NCBI GenBank assembly: GCA_963580285.1
Contig: OY757011.1
Coordinates: 164,515,406 to 164,579,405, forward strand
Direction of reading: 5' to 3'
From: Lucinisca nassula
Taxonomy: Eukaryota; Mollusca; Bivalvia; Lucinida; Lucinidae
DNA length: 64,000 bases
In this document: piece by piece, positions 10,513 to 22,971 of the stretch
Layout of the letters: each line of letters opens with the position of its first letter
Numbering within the stretch: the first letter of the stretch is position 1
The notes under the pieces: model-generated
The model's input: the letters and a program-made list of their open reading frames with translations, nothing else
The model's database searches: none
Told to the model about the DNA's origin: nothing
Made by a program: the position numbers and the translations under genes

Positions 10513-10557
10513 AAATGTATATGTCCTATGTGAAAATTCTTTTGTTTTCTTTTGCAG

Positions 10558-10692
10558 CCAGTACAGTGTGAAATTAAGCACACTGATGGATCAGTGGATA
10601 AAATACAGCTGAATCATACTATGAATGAGGGACAGCTAGGATGGTTTAGAGCCGGCAGTGCTCTCAATAGGATGGCCGAAGTGAAATCTTGA
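10558..10692 (+). CDS. ACO2: Mitochondrial aconitase, last exon
   Basis: The final 44 codons of aconitase start PVQCEIKHTDGSVDKIQLNH and continue TMNEGQLGWFRAGSALNRMA, ending EVKS and TGA at 10690-10692. The WFRAGSALNRM motif near the C-terminus is diagnostic for mitochondrial aconitase. The exon is in phase with the previous one (phase 0), and the three exons give one continuous frame, so the gene appears functional here. The acceptor is TTTTGTTTTCTTTTGCAG. The 3' UTR is not delimited. A MITE starts only about 110 bp after the stop; an AATAAA at about 11154 follows it and could be a polyadenylation signal, but this is a guess. Confidence 0.97.
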   Translation, partial: PVQCEIKHTDGSVDKIQLNHTMNEGQLGWFRAGSALNRMAEVKS

Positions 10693-10804
10693 GAGACGAT
10701 ATTTTTGATAGCGTGATATAAGAGTAAATGCAAAACTGCTGTTGAAACTGTGATTTTGATAGGAGATAAGAAATTTATTCTTTCAGGAATATTTATTGAT
10801 GTCT

Positions 10805-11138
10805 GTATGAAATGGATACACCTGATTAATTTCTGACATTTTTTTTTTACAAAGGGGGTACAAACTTCCGAGGGTTTCCTGTTTGCTTTTATGCCCATTG
10901 AGGCCCTTTGAAAAAAGGGACCTACTCTGAAAGGAAAGAATACTCTGGAGTATATTCTTTCCTTTAAGAGTAGATCCTTCTTATCATGGGCAGATTTAAA
11001 AAAGCATTCTACTTTGAAAGGAAAGAAATTGCTCTCCGTGAACAGATTCTTGCCATTAAGAGTAGACTGGTTTTGATAAGGGAGACAAAATATTTTTCAG
11101 AAGGTTGCCTCCCCTGAAGGTGTATCCATTTCCTGCAG
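10805..11138. mobile_element. Family D hairpin MITE, copy D1
   Basis: Ends GAAATGGATACACCTG and (right) AAGGTGTATCCATTTC. Two internal hairpins use AAGGAAAGAAT...ATTCTTTCCTT and AAAGGAAAGAAATTG. It may form part of the ACO2 3' UTR. Confidence 0.7.
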
Positions 11139-12370
11139 CTGATGTGTAAAAAAAATAAATTCTAGAGCTCAAGATAAAAATGTTAATTTTTAGGGTAAAA
11201 GTTCTTGTTTTTAGGCCCCAAGCTTATAAATACAGTCCCTTTTAACACTATTGTTGGGGTGCAAAGTTGAAACTATGTTAGTCAAACAACCTTGTTATGT
11301 CCAAAGATGTAAAGATCATATAGAAGAATGACCAGTATTGGTCATTATTCCATATAATCTGTACATTTTTGGGACCCATCTTTAGACCATATTTACAGAA
11401 ACCATGTTATAATGAAGTGCTGTAAAGAGGCTGTGGTGTATGCATATATGAATATTTTTTTCTTTTTCAAGTCACCCATTCATTTATCCATGGACTTTGT
11501 GACTATTTACCATTCAAGACAAAGATTAACTGAGATACCTTTTGAAGAATGACTTCAAGGGCAGAGCTCAAAATTTATCAGTTGGCATGGCTAAAACAGA
11601 ATTATTTTTACTCTTAAGTCATAACCAAAACTAATCTAAAAGTGTTTTTCTCCAAACTGGTTGTTGCTTTTAAAGTAAAGAATTTCCTCACAAAGCCCCT
11701 ATTTTATGGAAAGAGTGTATATGTTAAATGGGATTTCTGTTTGTTACCATAACCTTTGGGTGCCCAAGGAGTGCTGCGTGTTTAAATTGGGTTGGAAGTG
11801 ACAATGACTGGAGTTATTTTTGAACCTGCTTTTGGCATATGTCAGTATTCAAATATATTGACTGAAGCGCTGCTAACGATTAATTACAACACATGAGTCT
11901 TGATTGACTGACTGATACTAGTTTGTTTGGTAACCGGATGCTAAAAGCACATAGGGGCTACCCCAACTCTTGATTGGAAAATAGCACTCTTTAAATACCT
12001 CATTTCGCTAGAGCAGCTAATGGCAGTAGTGGTAATTCTGGAATTACTCATGTGGGTGAGGGTTGTTTAAAAACAAACCAAATATGCGAAACCTTCATAT
12101 TGGCGCTATTATTCATTTGAATAGTTTTGGAACTTTTGCATTATGCCACTCATTGCTCTAGATAAGGGGGAGTAACAACAATTTTCTTAATTTCTTCGTA
12201 TAAACCTGTGTTGTGGGTACTTCTTAGAATCACCTTGATAAGATGATTCTAACAAGTACCCACAACATACGTTTCTGAAGAGAACTAAGGAAAACTATTC
12301 ATTAGCCTTGGCCTTAGCTAGAGCTTTGACTCCACCAATAAACAGTTCCATACTCTATACTTTACATGAC
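11139..12370. other. No gene found; one family C hairpin
   Basis: Mostly unclassified AT-rich sequence after ACO2. A diverged family C hairpin lies at 12210-12266 (TTGTGGGTACTTCTTAGAAT / complementary arm). Nothing coding is supported. Confidence 0.6.
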
Positions 12371-12564
12371 TTACCTACCCCATAACAGGTTATTGGTAAA
12401 CAGTGCAGGCCCAGATCAGACAGGGCAGAATGTGGTGTCTAATCAGGACCGTCACTGTTGCAGGTCTAAATAGATTTCTGGACGAACAACCTGACACCCT
12501 TATTTCAAACTGGACCCCCACTATATATAAGGGGGAAGATTCTATTCAGTACAAAATGGGTTAA
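12371..12564. mobile_element. Family A MITE, decayed copy A7
   Basis: Left end worn. It contains GGTAAACAGTGCAGGCCCAG and AGGGGGAAGATTC, and the right end is ATGGG-TTAA at 12561-12564. The hairpin stem is no longer well paired. Confidence 0.65.
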
Positions 12565-12599
12565 TTCTTCTTCAGAGAGTTTTAACACATGGAAGCTAT

Positions 12600-12828
12600 T
12601 TAACCCTTTTTGTACCAAATGGAATCTTCCTCCTTATATATAGCAGGAGTTCATTTCAAAATTTAGAGCTGTCAGATTGTGTTTTCTTCAAAATTGATTT
12701 GGAAAATGGCTGGACTTTTTGCAAATAGTGTAGGCCCTGATCAGATGCCGCGTTCTGCGGCGTCTGATCTGGGACTGCACTGTTTGCCAGGGTACCTGTT
12801 TTGGGGTTTCCGGTACTTAATGGGTTAA
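12600..12828. mobile_element. Family A hairpin MITE, copy A8 (reversed)
   Basis: TTAACCCTTTTTGTACC at 12600 and CGGTACTTAATGGG-TTAA at 12825-12828; hairpin stem GATGCCGC/GCGGCGTC. It shares its right TTAA with the next element. Confidence 0.87.
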
Positions 12829-13088
12829 GGGGGAATGGATACACTTTCGCAGGAGTAAACTGTCAAAAATGATTTATCTTCTCTTTTAATAGTAATGTAG
12901 TCTTAAAAAAAGAATTCTTTCTCAACCATCAATAGGGGTCTGTGTATGATGGAAACAATATGCCCTTGATTAGCAAATACATCTCTTCTGCAGAGGCGCT
13001 CAATTCTTCAAAAAGCAAACATGAAACCCCAGAAGTTGTCTCCCTTACAAAAATGACATAAAAACACAGCAGGTGTATCCATTCCCCT
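12829..13088. mobile_element. Family D MITE, copy D2, abutting A8
   Basis: Starts directly at the TTAA of A8 with GGGGGAATGGATACAC and ends GGTGTATCCATTCCCC before TTTAG. The interior is diverged. Two different families appear to use the same TTAA. Confidence 0.7.
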
Positions 13089-13105
13089 TTAGAGCACAAA
13101 TCAAT

Positions 13106-13405
13106 GTAACAAACATCCCTGTAAACTCGGCTTTATATAGAGAAAAGTGGGGTTTACAGGGGTACACATTATTTTCTTTATTTTTACTCAAAAAACAAGA
13201 TTGTTGGTACTTATTAGAACCGCCTCAATGAGCCGGTTCTAACAAGCACCCACAATCAATGTTTGGGCTAGAAAATAAGAAAAAATACCAAAATTTTCAT
13301 CTGAAAATGCTAGTTTTAAATAAAATAAAATAATAATAATAACCAACCTTATTTATAGACGGTAACACATTTTGAGGTATGAAAGATGCCATTTTAGAAC
13401 ACATT
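13106..13405. mobile_element. Family C palindromic MITE, copy C2
   Basis: Contains the TTATATAGAGAAAAGTGGGG block, the hairpin at 13199-13257 (stem TTAGAACCG around CCTCAATGAG) and a right flank ACATTTTGAGGTATGAAAGA. The outer ends are blurred. Confidence 0.7.
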
Positions 13406-13640
13406 GTCATCATAATGTTATATATGTGTTCTCAGTAGAAGAAATGTCATGTCTGTGTATATGTTGATCTTTGTTTTTTGAAGTTTTAAAGGAAATTTGA
13501 TATTTGCTTAAATGCTGCTTGAAGGGTTGTTGTTCACCACACTGTTACAGAATCTCAGGCATTTTTCTGTGGCACAGAAACTCTGGTGCGTTTTCTCTCA
13601 GGTCCTCCAGTTTTACCTCAACCCGCTCACGTGATTAACT

Positions 13641-13849
13641 GGGCCCCGTCAAGCGATTTTGGTACTTATCGCCTATGCGAGCAGCGCAGTCCCGCCAGAA
13701 CCTTCGCTGCTCGCTCATACAAGCAGTGAATCTAGAGGAACCTTCAGACAGAAAGCCATATCCCTGGCCGCTCTGAATGGCAGGGCATGCGCAGGTAAAA
13801 TTTGTCATGACGGAATGCTCGAAGACACAAAATTCGCTTGGTGGGGCTC
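13641..13849 (+). mobile_element. Family E MITE, 4-bp target duplication AACT
   Basis: TIRs GGGCCCCGTCAAGCGATTTT and (right, reversed) GAGCCCCACCAAGCGAATTT. Flanked by AACT at 13637-13640 and 13850-13853. The internal GC-rich part is partly deleted relative to the copy at 23804. Confidence 0.9.
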
Positions 13850-14148
13850 AACTAAAGGCTCTACATAACTGAAGAAGGTGAAATCCATATAATCCTTGTC
13901 CAGCTGAGCACAACAAGCCTTGCCTTTATAAACAGTATTTATCCCAATCATATGGCTTCTGAAGGCGGTATCTGATCAGCATCTACACTGTTTATTGTTC
14001 AGTTTGTGAATTGAAAGAATACAGTTACATCAGGTAAATTGATTGGTTGATAGTCAGGAAAGGCTGTGTGAGAAAATTTATTTAGCGGAACAGGGGTTTA
14101 AAGGAAGCCGGTTAGGTGAAATTTGTTGCATGCTATGACCAATATAGT

Positions 14149-14421
14149 ATTGATGGGCTGCATGGTGCTTCCACCCAGAGATGAAACTAACCGCACATGA
14201 GTACTGGTACACTGCCTGCCTAGAAGGTCTAAGCCTATCCGGGCAAACTGATGCCAGTCAGACAGGCTATGCCTATAAACCCCTTTGGTTTCATTGGACG
14301 GCAGGGCTTGAGATGTCATTTCATCACAGTGTCGGATAAAAGTCCCTTAAAATAGGAAGCAATGTCTGTAAAATGACCTTCGTTGTGTTGAAAGGGACTT
14401 TAAACCTCAATTCAAACAAAA
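14149..14421 (+). mobile_element. SINE S1
   Basis: GATGGGCTGCATGGTGCTTC through GTGTTGAAAGGGACTTTAAA and a CAAA tail at 14421; the head is slightly truncated. Confidence 0.8.
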
Positions 14422-15429
14422 GATTACTGATGGTTTGTTTGTACAGAGAACCCTTGTTATGTTGAAATGATTGTTCCCAAAACACTTTGCCATGATAAAG
14501 AAGAATGCCAATAAGTACATGTAGTAGTAAGAGAAGAATTAATGGGCCTTTTGCCCATAATCACTCTAAGAAACAAATGTTGGAGATTTGTAGGAATCAC
14601 CTCATGGAATATAAAATGCAATATTTTTGACTATCTCAGTCTGTCATATTCTGAGTTTAGAAATAGTCCTACTGAAATTTTTGTTTCAACAAGTTTCATG
14701 GTTACCGAGTATATTAGATGTCAGTATAAAGAGGGAAACTTATTTTTTAAAAGAAATTGCAGGGTATCTCTTTCTAGAAATTATTCAATATTCACAAACA
14801 AACAGTTTTTGGTGCTAAATTGTGCTTTGAGCAAGCTAAATTACATGTATGTTGGATACACATCACAGATTTTGGGGGTTAAAGCTTCTGTCTCATCTTC
14901 TTTGCCCCTATTTTTCACCTAGATATTCTTAAAAATGATTTTACAAGCAAATTTTTAATGTATATTCCAAGTGCTTTATAGCCAAAGATAACTAGCTATA
15001 GCCACGATTTATATCTATAGTCATTTTGGCCATGTTTGATTGCTATAGAAATTTTTAAAGTTACGTGTTTATATACAGGTGTTGAAAGGTGTCAGTATTC
15101 TTTTGTTTACAAATATTATATTCAGTCATATGTATAGAGAAAGTATACATGTATGTTTTGCTGATTGTCAAATTAATTTTTGCATGCTTTTATTTCTGTA
15201 TATTTCTTGCATTTGTTTTTAATTTAAAAAAGAAAAAATGAAAAAAAATAAACATCTTTAATCATTATTTACATGTGAAAATGAAAGCTGTCAAACAATC
15301 TGGCTTTGTAAAAAGACACATAAAACTTATACTAGATTTAACCTGTCTTTTACCATTGTTTAGCCAACAGGTGTGAGTTGTGATTGCATGCTTCATTTAT
15401 TATACCGGTAAAGTTACTACAGTATTGTT
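14422..15429. other. Unclassified, no supported gene
   Basis: AT-rich sequence with a 126-codon ORF at 14542-14922 that shows no recognisable domain, no Kozak-like context and no splice structure that I can defend. No repeat is recognised. Confidence 0.5.
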
Positions 15430-16860
15430 GGCTCACCTGAGCACAATGTGCCTATGGTGAACTATTGTGATCAGTGAATGTCCGTTTTGTGTTGTGCGTT
15501 GTGCGTGCTTCGTCAGCAATTTGCTTTACATGCTAATTCCTCTTAAACTCTTGCCTTAATTTGATTCAAACCACAGGAATGTTGCCTAGGTGGCTCCCTA
15601 CCAAAATAGCTAAAATTGTTCCGTCCGAAGAACAAGATGCCTGATGGCCACCAGAGCTAATAATAGAAAAATCTTAAACGACAACTTCTCCTGAACCCTT
15701 GGGCCAATTTCATTCTAACTTTATGGGAGTGTTGCTTCGGTGACCCTCAACCAAAATAGCTAAATGCCTCCAATGAGCAAAATGTCACATGAGCTAAAAA
15801 TAGAAAAATGTCAGGAATTAGCTTTAAATATAAACTGCTCCTATACCCTTTAGCCAGTTTGATTCAAACTTCACAGGAATGTTGCCTGGGTTGCTCACTA
15901 CCAAAATAGCTAAAATCGTTCTGTTAGGATGAGCAAGATTGCTGCCACATCTTAAAAAATAAAAAAAATCTTAACGATAACTTCTTTTGTACCCTAGGGC
16001 CAATTTCATTCAAACCTCATAGGAATGTTGCTTAGGTGAGCCGCTACCAAAATGTTATGCTCCTATGAGCTAAATGGCCACTAGAGCTAAAAATAGAACG
16101 TCAAAAATTTACTCTAGATGCGAATTCCTCCAAAACCTCTTAGAAGGCTCTGTGGTGTAGTGGATAAGCTACTTGCCTCACAAACCAGGGGTCATGAGAA
16201 CGATTTTCTACAGACTTTCGGATGATTCTTCAAACCAAAGTCCAGTCTCCATATGGCCTCAGTTATTGGTGGGACATAAAATCCAAACACACATCTGCTA
16301 AACTTCGGTCCATTTTGATTCAGACTTCACAGGAATGTTGTCTTTAAGTGAGGTAGCTCCCTACAAAAATAGTTAAACTCGTTCTGCTTTAATGTCAGAA
16401 CAGAAAATACAAAAATCCTCAAATGCCAACTCCTCCTATACTGTTGGGCCAGTTTCATTCAAACTTCATTGAAATGTTCCTTAGGTGACACTCTACCGCA
16501 TTAGCTAAAATGGTATAGTTATGATAAGCAAAATGGCTGCCAGAGTTAAAATAAAAAAAAATGTCAACAATTCCCTTTTAAATGCAAAATCCTCCTATAT
16601 CCTTGGGCCAAGTCGATTCAAACATCACATGAATGTTCCCTAGGCAGCTCCTACCAAAATAGCTAAAACTGTTTGCTTTGATGAACAAGATGGCAGTCAG
16701 ATCTAAAAATAGAAAAAATCTTTCAACAACGCGTCCTGTACCTTTGGGCCAATATCATTCCAACATGGGAATGTTGCTTAGGTGACCTACGGAAGTAGCT
16801 AAAACCATACCACTTTTTTTTCCAATTTCATTCAAGCTTCACCACAGTTTCTAGAATGTT
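15430..16860. repeat. T2 element: GCTCACCTGAGCAC head plus ~150-bp units
   Basis: Head TGGCTCACCTGAGCACAATG...GGTGAACTATTGTGATC, then about eight diverged units with TTCAAACTTCACAGGAATG, CCAAAATAGCTAAAA, AACAAGATGGC and GCTAAAAATAGAAA. Interrupted by a SINE at 16144-16292. Confidence 0.8.
16144..16292 (+). mobile_element. SINE S5 inside a T2 array
   Basis: tRNA-like head AGGCTCTGTGGTGTAGTGGA, then CAAACCAGGGGTCATGAGAA (decayed B box) and CTTTCGGATGATTCTTCAAA. T2 sequence resumes on both sides. Confidence 0.75.
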
Positions 16861-18379
16861 TTCTAAGTGCAGTGGTTATGCTTCATGGAATAAGATGGCT
16901 GTCCCTTATCCACATGGCTTTTTGAAGCTTGTGACTTCTTGAAATCAGTCCATTTTTGCCCTCTTATTTTGTAGATTGACAAATCATTTTGTATTTTGTT
17001 GAGTTGCTTGTGCTTTTGTGTGACGAGAAAGACTGATTGTATTTAGTTTTAAATAATTGCTATTCAAGATTAGGATTAACTAGGATTATAAAGGATAATT
17101 TTCCGTATTTCTTGTTTGAAACATATGTTGTGGGTAATTGTTAGAATCGCCTTACCGGCGATTCTAACAAGTACCCACAACATACGTTTTAATGGAGAAA
17201 TAATAAAAATTATCCTCATTACGCCTCCCCTTATCTGGAGATATTCCAGCCTGGGGTTTCTCGTTGTTCAAATGATCATTAGCCCAGCAAACTTGTTAGC
17301 AGTCAAATTGATTACTGTTCTAGCTGTAAAAAGATCTAGTACTCTGTTATTTTTGCTGCAAAAATGTGAGTAGCTTTTGAATTTGCCAAAGTTACATTTT
17401 TTTCTGCAAAAAAGTTAGTATGTATATTTGTAATATTAAATGATCATTGAACAAAGAACTAAAAAATGTATGTGCATTTAGGAAGAGCTGTGGAAAGTGC
17501 ATGCATAACTAGCCCATTTCTGGTAAGAAATTTTAACTAATACGTTTTGCGCTAAGTTGGAAAAGAAGTTCAGTGGTCAGAATTTGATTTCCTGGGAAGG
17601 CTGTGATATAATTAATTCTGACATGACTTCTGGCCATAATTCATATTTATTCATGAGCCTAGCCAGATAATTAGATAGGTCAGTATTTTGTTAAGTAACC
17701 TTTGCATGCCGTACTTGTTTTGTTTGGGTACTTGAAGCTTGACCATTTGTATGCAAAAATGTTTAAGTTCAGGTGGTGATCTTTTTTGCTTTTAGAAAAT
17801 AATTTTAGATATAAGTGTCTGCTATTTGCCTTGATTCTGCAATATCCAAGACATTGTGTGCAAAAAAAAAGTCAACATTGATATTATTTCAGATGTACAT
17901 ATCAGTGTAAATAATGTTTTAATTGGTTTTGCATTTTGACTGAATGAATTCAGTTAGCTAGTGTTGATTTCACATGGTGTCCAAAACCACAGTGCCAGCA
18001 CAGAATTTACATTTTCTAGATAAGTTATCCTTCACTGCCGTAATGATCCTAAGTATTGGAACAGACCTAAGCTAAGCCTAAGCTAACAGTGCAAACCCAG
18101 ATCAGACTGCTCCTGAACAGTCTGATCAGGGTCTACACTGTTTGCCATTCCATCTGCACCTTTTGGACTCATTGCTGGATTGTGAAAAAAAAAGTATTAA
18201 AATTTTAGCAGAATGACAGCAAATCCTCAAGGTGTCAGATTTATTAGGATTTTTACGGTATTATCAGGAGCTGCAGGACGATCTCCCTAGGGAATCAAGA
18301 ACTGTTTCTACTCAGTCATGGTAAATGGGCCATCATTGTTTGAGTCATTGAAGTTTCAATAGGGTGAGAAATTCCACTA
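16861..18379. other. Mostly unclassified; a family C hairpin and an A-type hairpin
   Basis: A family C remnant lies at about 17100-17230, with hairpin 17124-17182 (stem GAATCGCC/GGCGATTC). A worn family A core lies at about 18079-18148 (stem CAGACTG/CAGTCTG). The remainder is AT-rich without a supported gene. Confidence 0.6.
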
Positions 18380-18383
18380 TTAA

Positions 18384-18618
18384 GGGGAATGGGAACACCT
18401 GGTAGATTTTTGTTACCATTTTCCAAAGGGAGACAACTTTTCGGACTGTTCCCTTTTCTATAAGCCCTGTCCCTCTGAAAAAGGGGTGTACTCTTAAAGG
18501 AAAGAATTTGCTCCTCAGGAGCAAATTCTTTCCTTTAAGAGTTGACCCCTATTGACATGGGAGACAAAAATACATATGCAGGAGTTGCCTCCCCTGAAGG
18601 TGTTCTCATTCACCTACA
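18384..18618. mobile_element. Family D hairpin MITE, copy D3
   Basis: TTAA at 18380-18383 then GGGGAATGGGAACACCTGG. Long hairpin AAAGGAAAGAATTTGCTCCT with its complement at about 18495-18540. Right end GAAGGTGTTCTCATTC, TTAA lost. Confidence 0.8.
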
Positions 18619-20651
18619 GACCTGATAAAAATAAGGTTACCATATTAACACTAAGTATTTGGACACCTAAACCCCTTACCATACTTGCTGTAAAATTTGA
18701 ACAGGTACAATTTTAATACCCGACATTTAGCCTAAATATAGCTGGATAAGTGACAAACAGTGTAGACCCTGATGAGGGGCCACATTCTTTGGCGTCTTTT
18801 TGGTCTACACTGATTGCTGAGGCCTATCTCTCCAAATACATACGATAAATACCATAATTCTGCTTTTAAAAGCATATTTAATAGAGTTCAGTTATTCTTC
18901 CTTTGTGTTATCTATACCCAGGATCCTCTAATGAGATAAAACCTTTGGGACTGCTTAAAAGTGGTCTTAAAGACCACTATAATATAGGAAATTTTCTGTC
19001 TTCTGTGTAAATACTTACATATCTGGGTCCAGTTGTTCATAATTTATGTAACCAATTGACGCTTATGACCCACAAAGAGGGTTGGTGCGTCGTTAAACTC
19101 GAAAACATCAGCAGCATCATCATAAGTATCGATGATCATTAAAACGTTGGTAAGTAAATATGGCAAATTTACTGATATTTTTGCTGAAAAAATGTGAGTA
19201 GCTTTTGCAGTTTTATCAGCAAAAAAAAAAGAACACCTGCAACAGCACTTAATGTTTTGACCACTAACAAGCTCATTAAGCTAAAGATGCTTTGAACAAC
19301 GGAGCCTGGGTACTGTAGCAGTCTTGTTTTAAGTACATTTAGTGATCTAGTTGAATTAGCTTGCTACCAAGATATACTTTCAGGAGAAATAAAAGTCAAT
19401 ATTTGTTGAATTTGATGTACAGTTGTTTTTATACTAAATAAAATATGGAAGATATGTTCTTTCTTCTTATTATTTCATTTCAGCCACATTTTGATTGATA
19501 ATTTTTTGCTGGTTTCTGACACACATAAAATTGAAGATATGCAATGTCGCTTGTGGAACAAGCTTCTGTTGTATTTACAGGCCAAGATTGTTTTAACAAT
19601 TTTCTGCTGATTTTGGTATAGTGATAACCTGAGCACTTGACCTGATGAAAAAATTATTTCAGCCACAGCCATTTCTGACTTCCAGCCTTCCAGATTACTT
19701 AATTTATAACTACAAATACAACATAGATACCAATGTGATGACAGAGGCCATCTGATCAGTATCTACACAGTCTGAAATTATTGTGTTCAGCAAGAAAAGG
19801 GTTAATCTGATTCTGTGCCTGCCCCTTGTAGCATTCCTTTGCTGCTGATAATATTTGGAGAATTCCTTTGCTGTAGATTATATTTGGATACAGTTCCTTA
19901 GCTACTGATAATACTTGGATAGTTCCTTTGAAGTTGGAAATATTTTGACAGACCCTTTGCTACTGATAATATTTGGTTAGTTCCTTTGCTGTTCAATAAA
20001 TAATAATAATCTACCTTCTTTATAGAGGGTAACACATTTAGTAAACTAGTAATAATCTTCCATTAGTAAACTAGTAATAATCTTCCATGTGGCCCTCTTT
20101 TCTTCCTATTCCATGGTAGAAACCAGTACTAAGCAATGTGGATAAAGGAAACACCACTTGCTTGCGGGGATCGAACCAGCTACCTCTCGATCTCATATTC
20201 AATGCTTTTCCACTGTACCACTGCACTTTAGTTTTGTCATAATTGGAAAGTTCCTTTGTAGTTGTCATTATTTGTTATTTCCTTTGCTATTGGTTATATT
20301 TGGACAGATCCTTTACGTTTGATATATTGGATAATTACTTTGTTGTAAAAGTTCCTTTGCTGTTGGTAATATTTGGATAGATCCTTTGCTATTGGTAATA
20401 TTTGGATAGATCCTTTGCTGTTGGTAATATTTGGATACTTCCTTTGCTGATATTGGTGGCAAATCATATTTTGATAGTTTCTTTGCTGTACAAAATATTG
20501 GGATAGTTTGCTGTTGGTAATATTTGGATAGTTACTTTGTTGTAAATAATATTTGGATAGATCCTGTGGTGCAGAAAATATTTGGATAGTTCCTTTGCTG
20601 TTGGTAACACTTGGCTTGATCTTTTGCAATTGGTAATATTTGGAAAGTTCG

Positions 20652-20815
20652 TTTTCTTATTTTTTTTATTTTTGTTTAATGGCCTTTCAAGAATATATAG
20701 AGCTGGAATTTAGTCTGAGATGAGCGAAAACAGAAGTACCTGGAGAAAAAACAGTCTCACTTTCTGAAGCAGACTTTGTTATCTAGCATGTAGTCCAAGC
20801 AAGGCAATACTGCTG
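20652..20815 (-). mobile_element. Decayed SINE S3 inside the minisatellite
   Basis: Minus-strand traces of S3: an AATGGCCTTTCAAGAATAT (tail) side, GAAGTACCTGGAGAAAAAAC, and a head near 20800. Heavily diverged. Confidence 0.6.
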
Positions 20816-22199
20816 TTGGTAATATTTGGATAGTTCCTTTACTGTTGGTCATAATTATTTGGACAGATCCTTTGCTATTGTCAACATTTAGATAGTTCCT
20901 TTTTCTGTAAATTCAATTTGGGTAGTTCCTTTGCTGCTGGTAATATTTGGATAGTTTCTTTACTGAAGATAATATTCAGATACTTCCTTTACTGGTAGTA
21001 AGATTTGGATACTGCATATCATACTTGGGATGTTCATATACAGATGATACTATTTGGACAGTGGGTTTGCTGTAACTCATATTTGTATAGTTCCTTTGCT
21101 GTTGGAAATATTTAATTTGGATAGTTCCTTTGTTGTTGGTAATATTTGGATAGTTCTTTTGCTGTTACTTGTGTAGTTCCTTTACTGTAGGCAATATTTG
21201 GATAGTTCTTTTACTGTTGGTAATGGATTATTCCTTTGCTGTTGTCAATTTTTGGATATTTCCTTTGCTATTGGTAACATGTGAATGTATCCTTTACTGA
21301 TGGTTATATTTGGACAGTTCCTTTGCTGTAAATCATATTTTGATAGTTTCTTTGCCATAAATCGTATTTGGATAGTTCCTTTGTTGTTGGTAATATTTAA
21401 ATAGTTCCTTTGCTGTTGATAATATTTGGATAGTTTCTTTGCTGTAAATCATATTTGGATGGTACCTTTGCTTTGGGTAATTTTGGCTAGTTTCTTTGCT
21501 GTTGATAATATTTGGATAGTTCTTTTGCTGTGTATATTATTTGGATAGTTCCTTTGCTGCTGATAATAGTTGGATAATTATTTTGCTGTTAAACATCTTA
21601 GGAGTGTTCCTTTTTCATAGATAATATTTTGAAAGTTCCTGTTTTCTGTTGGTAATATTTTGATAGTTCCTTTGCTGTTGGTAACATTTGGGTAGATCCG
21701 TTGTTGATATTTATATTTGGATAGTTCTTTTGCTATAAATCTTATTTTGATAGCTTCTTTGCTGTTTGTAATATTTGGTTTGATCCTTTTATGTTGATAA
21801 TATTTTGATTTTTCTTTGCTGGTAATCATATTTGGATAGTTCCTTTGCTGGTGATAATATTTGAATAGTTCTTTCACTGTATATAACATTTTGATAGACC
21901 CCTTGCTGTTCGAAACATTTAGATAGTTCATTCGCTATTGGTAATATTTTGGTAAGTTTCTTTGCTGTTGATACGATTTGAATAGTTCCTTTGCTGGTGA
22001 TAATATTTTGATAGTTCCTTTGCTGGTGATATGTGGTATTTCCTTTGTTGGGGATAATATGTGATGTGGATAGTTTGTTTGCTGCAGGAATATCTGGATA
22101 GTTCCTCTGCTGGTTAGTTCCTTGCCTGGAGATAATCTGGGGTTACATTAGGAAAACATGTCCGTAAGAAATAATGGCGTCCAACATTGTGTCAGAAAA

Positions 22200-22420
22200 T
22201 GATAAATAATAGTTAAAAATGATAACATCTTTATCATTTCTGCTTTCAACATAGAATGCGGGTGCTCGTTAGAACCGCCTCAATGAGGCGGTTCTAACGA
22301 GTACCTACAATCAATGTTTTTGAGCAAAAATAAGGCAGATAATATATACCCCCATAAACCCCACTTTTCTCTATATAAAGTGGGGTTTAGGGGGGTCTTC
22401 GTTTCACGGACTTGTAATCA
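22200..22420. mobile_element. Family C palindromic MITE, copy C4
   Basis: Hairpin 22256-22314, stem CTCGTTAGAACCGCCTCA with its exact complement. Right flank CTATATAAAGTGGGGTTTAG and a CACGGACTTG end. Confidence 0.78.
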
Positions 22421-22971
22421 TGATGGTTTGCTGTTGATAATATGTGGTTAGTTTCTTTGCTGTTGATAATATTTGCAAAGTTCATTTGCTGTTGACCATA
22501 TTTGGATAGTTACTTCGCTGATAATATGTTGATAGTTTCTTTGCTGTTGACCATATTTGGATAGTTACTTCGCTGATAATTTGTTGGTAGTTTCTTTGCT
22601 ATTGATTATATGTGGATCGTTTCTCTTGTGATAATATGTGGATAGTTCTTTGCATACGTTGAAGGCTTCGTTGCTGTTGATTATATTTATATAATTGCAT
22701 AGTTCCTTTGCTGTTGATTATATTTGGATATATCCTGTGGTGTTAGTTCAAACAATAGTGTACAATTATATAAGTATAAACAGTACATTAAGGAATTTTA
22801 AGCTGATGGCATCTCTTACGTGCAGTATTAAGAGAGTCAGAGATATAAATGCTGTTGGATAGTTCCTTTGCTGTTGATAATATTAAAATTAATATCAAGC
22901 TGTTTCTGTAGAATATTTATGTTTAAATTGGAAGGTAATGGATCTTTGATTTTGAAGAAAGAAGGAAACAT

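Larger units (their letters stand above)
1097..10557 (+). other. ACO2: Last ACO2 intron, repeat-filled
   Basis: About 9.46 kb between the GT at 1097 and the CAG acceptor at 10555-10557, which has a strong pyrimidine tract. It is filled by at least 12 recognisable mobile or repeat elements, listed separately. Stretches I could not classify are 6721-7160 and 8194-8628; the latter is rich in ACGTT/AACGT and TGACGT motifs and carries a short (GA)n at about 8397-8417. Confidence 0.85.
19830..22890. repeat. 3-kb minisatellite, ~26-30-bp units
   Basis: Dozens of diverged repeats of GATAGTTCCTTTGCTGTTGG followed by TAATATTTG, mostly 26-30 bp apart, from about 19830 to 22890. Interrupted by a SINE S3 remnant (20652-20815), unrelated sequence at about 20000-20240 and a family C element (22200-22420). 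The 111- and 117-codon reverse ORFs here are products of the repeat period. Confidence 0.9.

Noticed and set aside
14542..14922. 126-codon ORF in AT-rich sequence
   Set aside because: No start context, domain or splice evidence; the length is not remarkable for a scan of 64 kb on six frames.
20294..21931. 111- and 117-codon reverse ORFs rich in N, S, K, Y
   Set aside because: They follow the 26-30-bp minisatellite unit and have no domain or codon bias expected of a gene.
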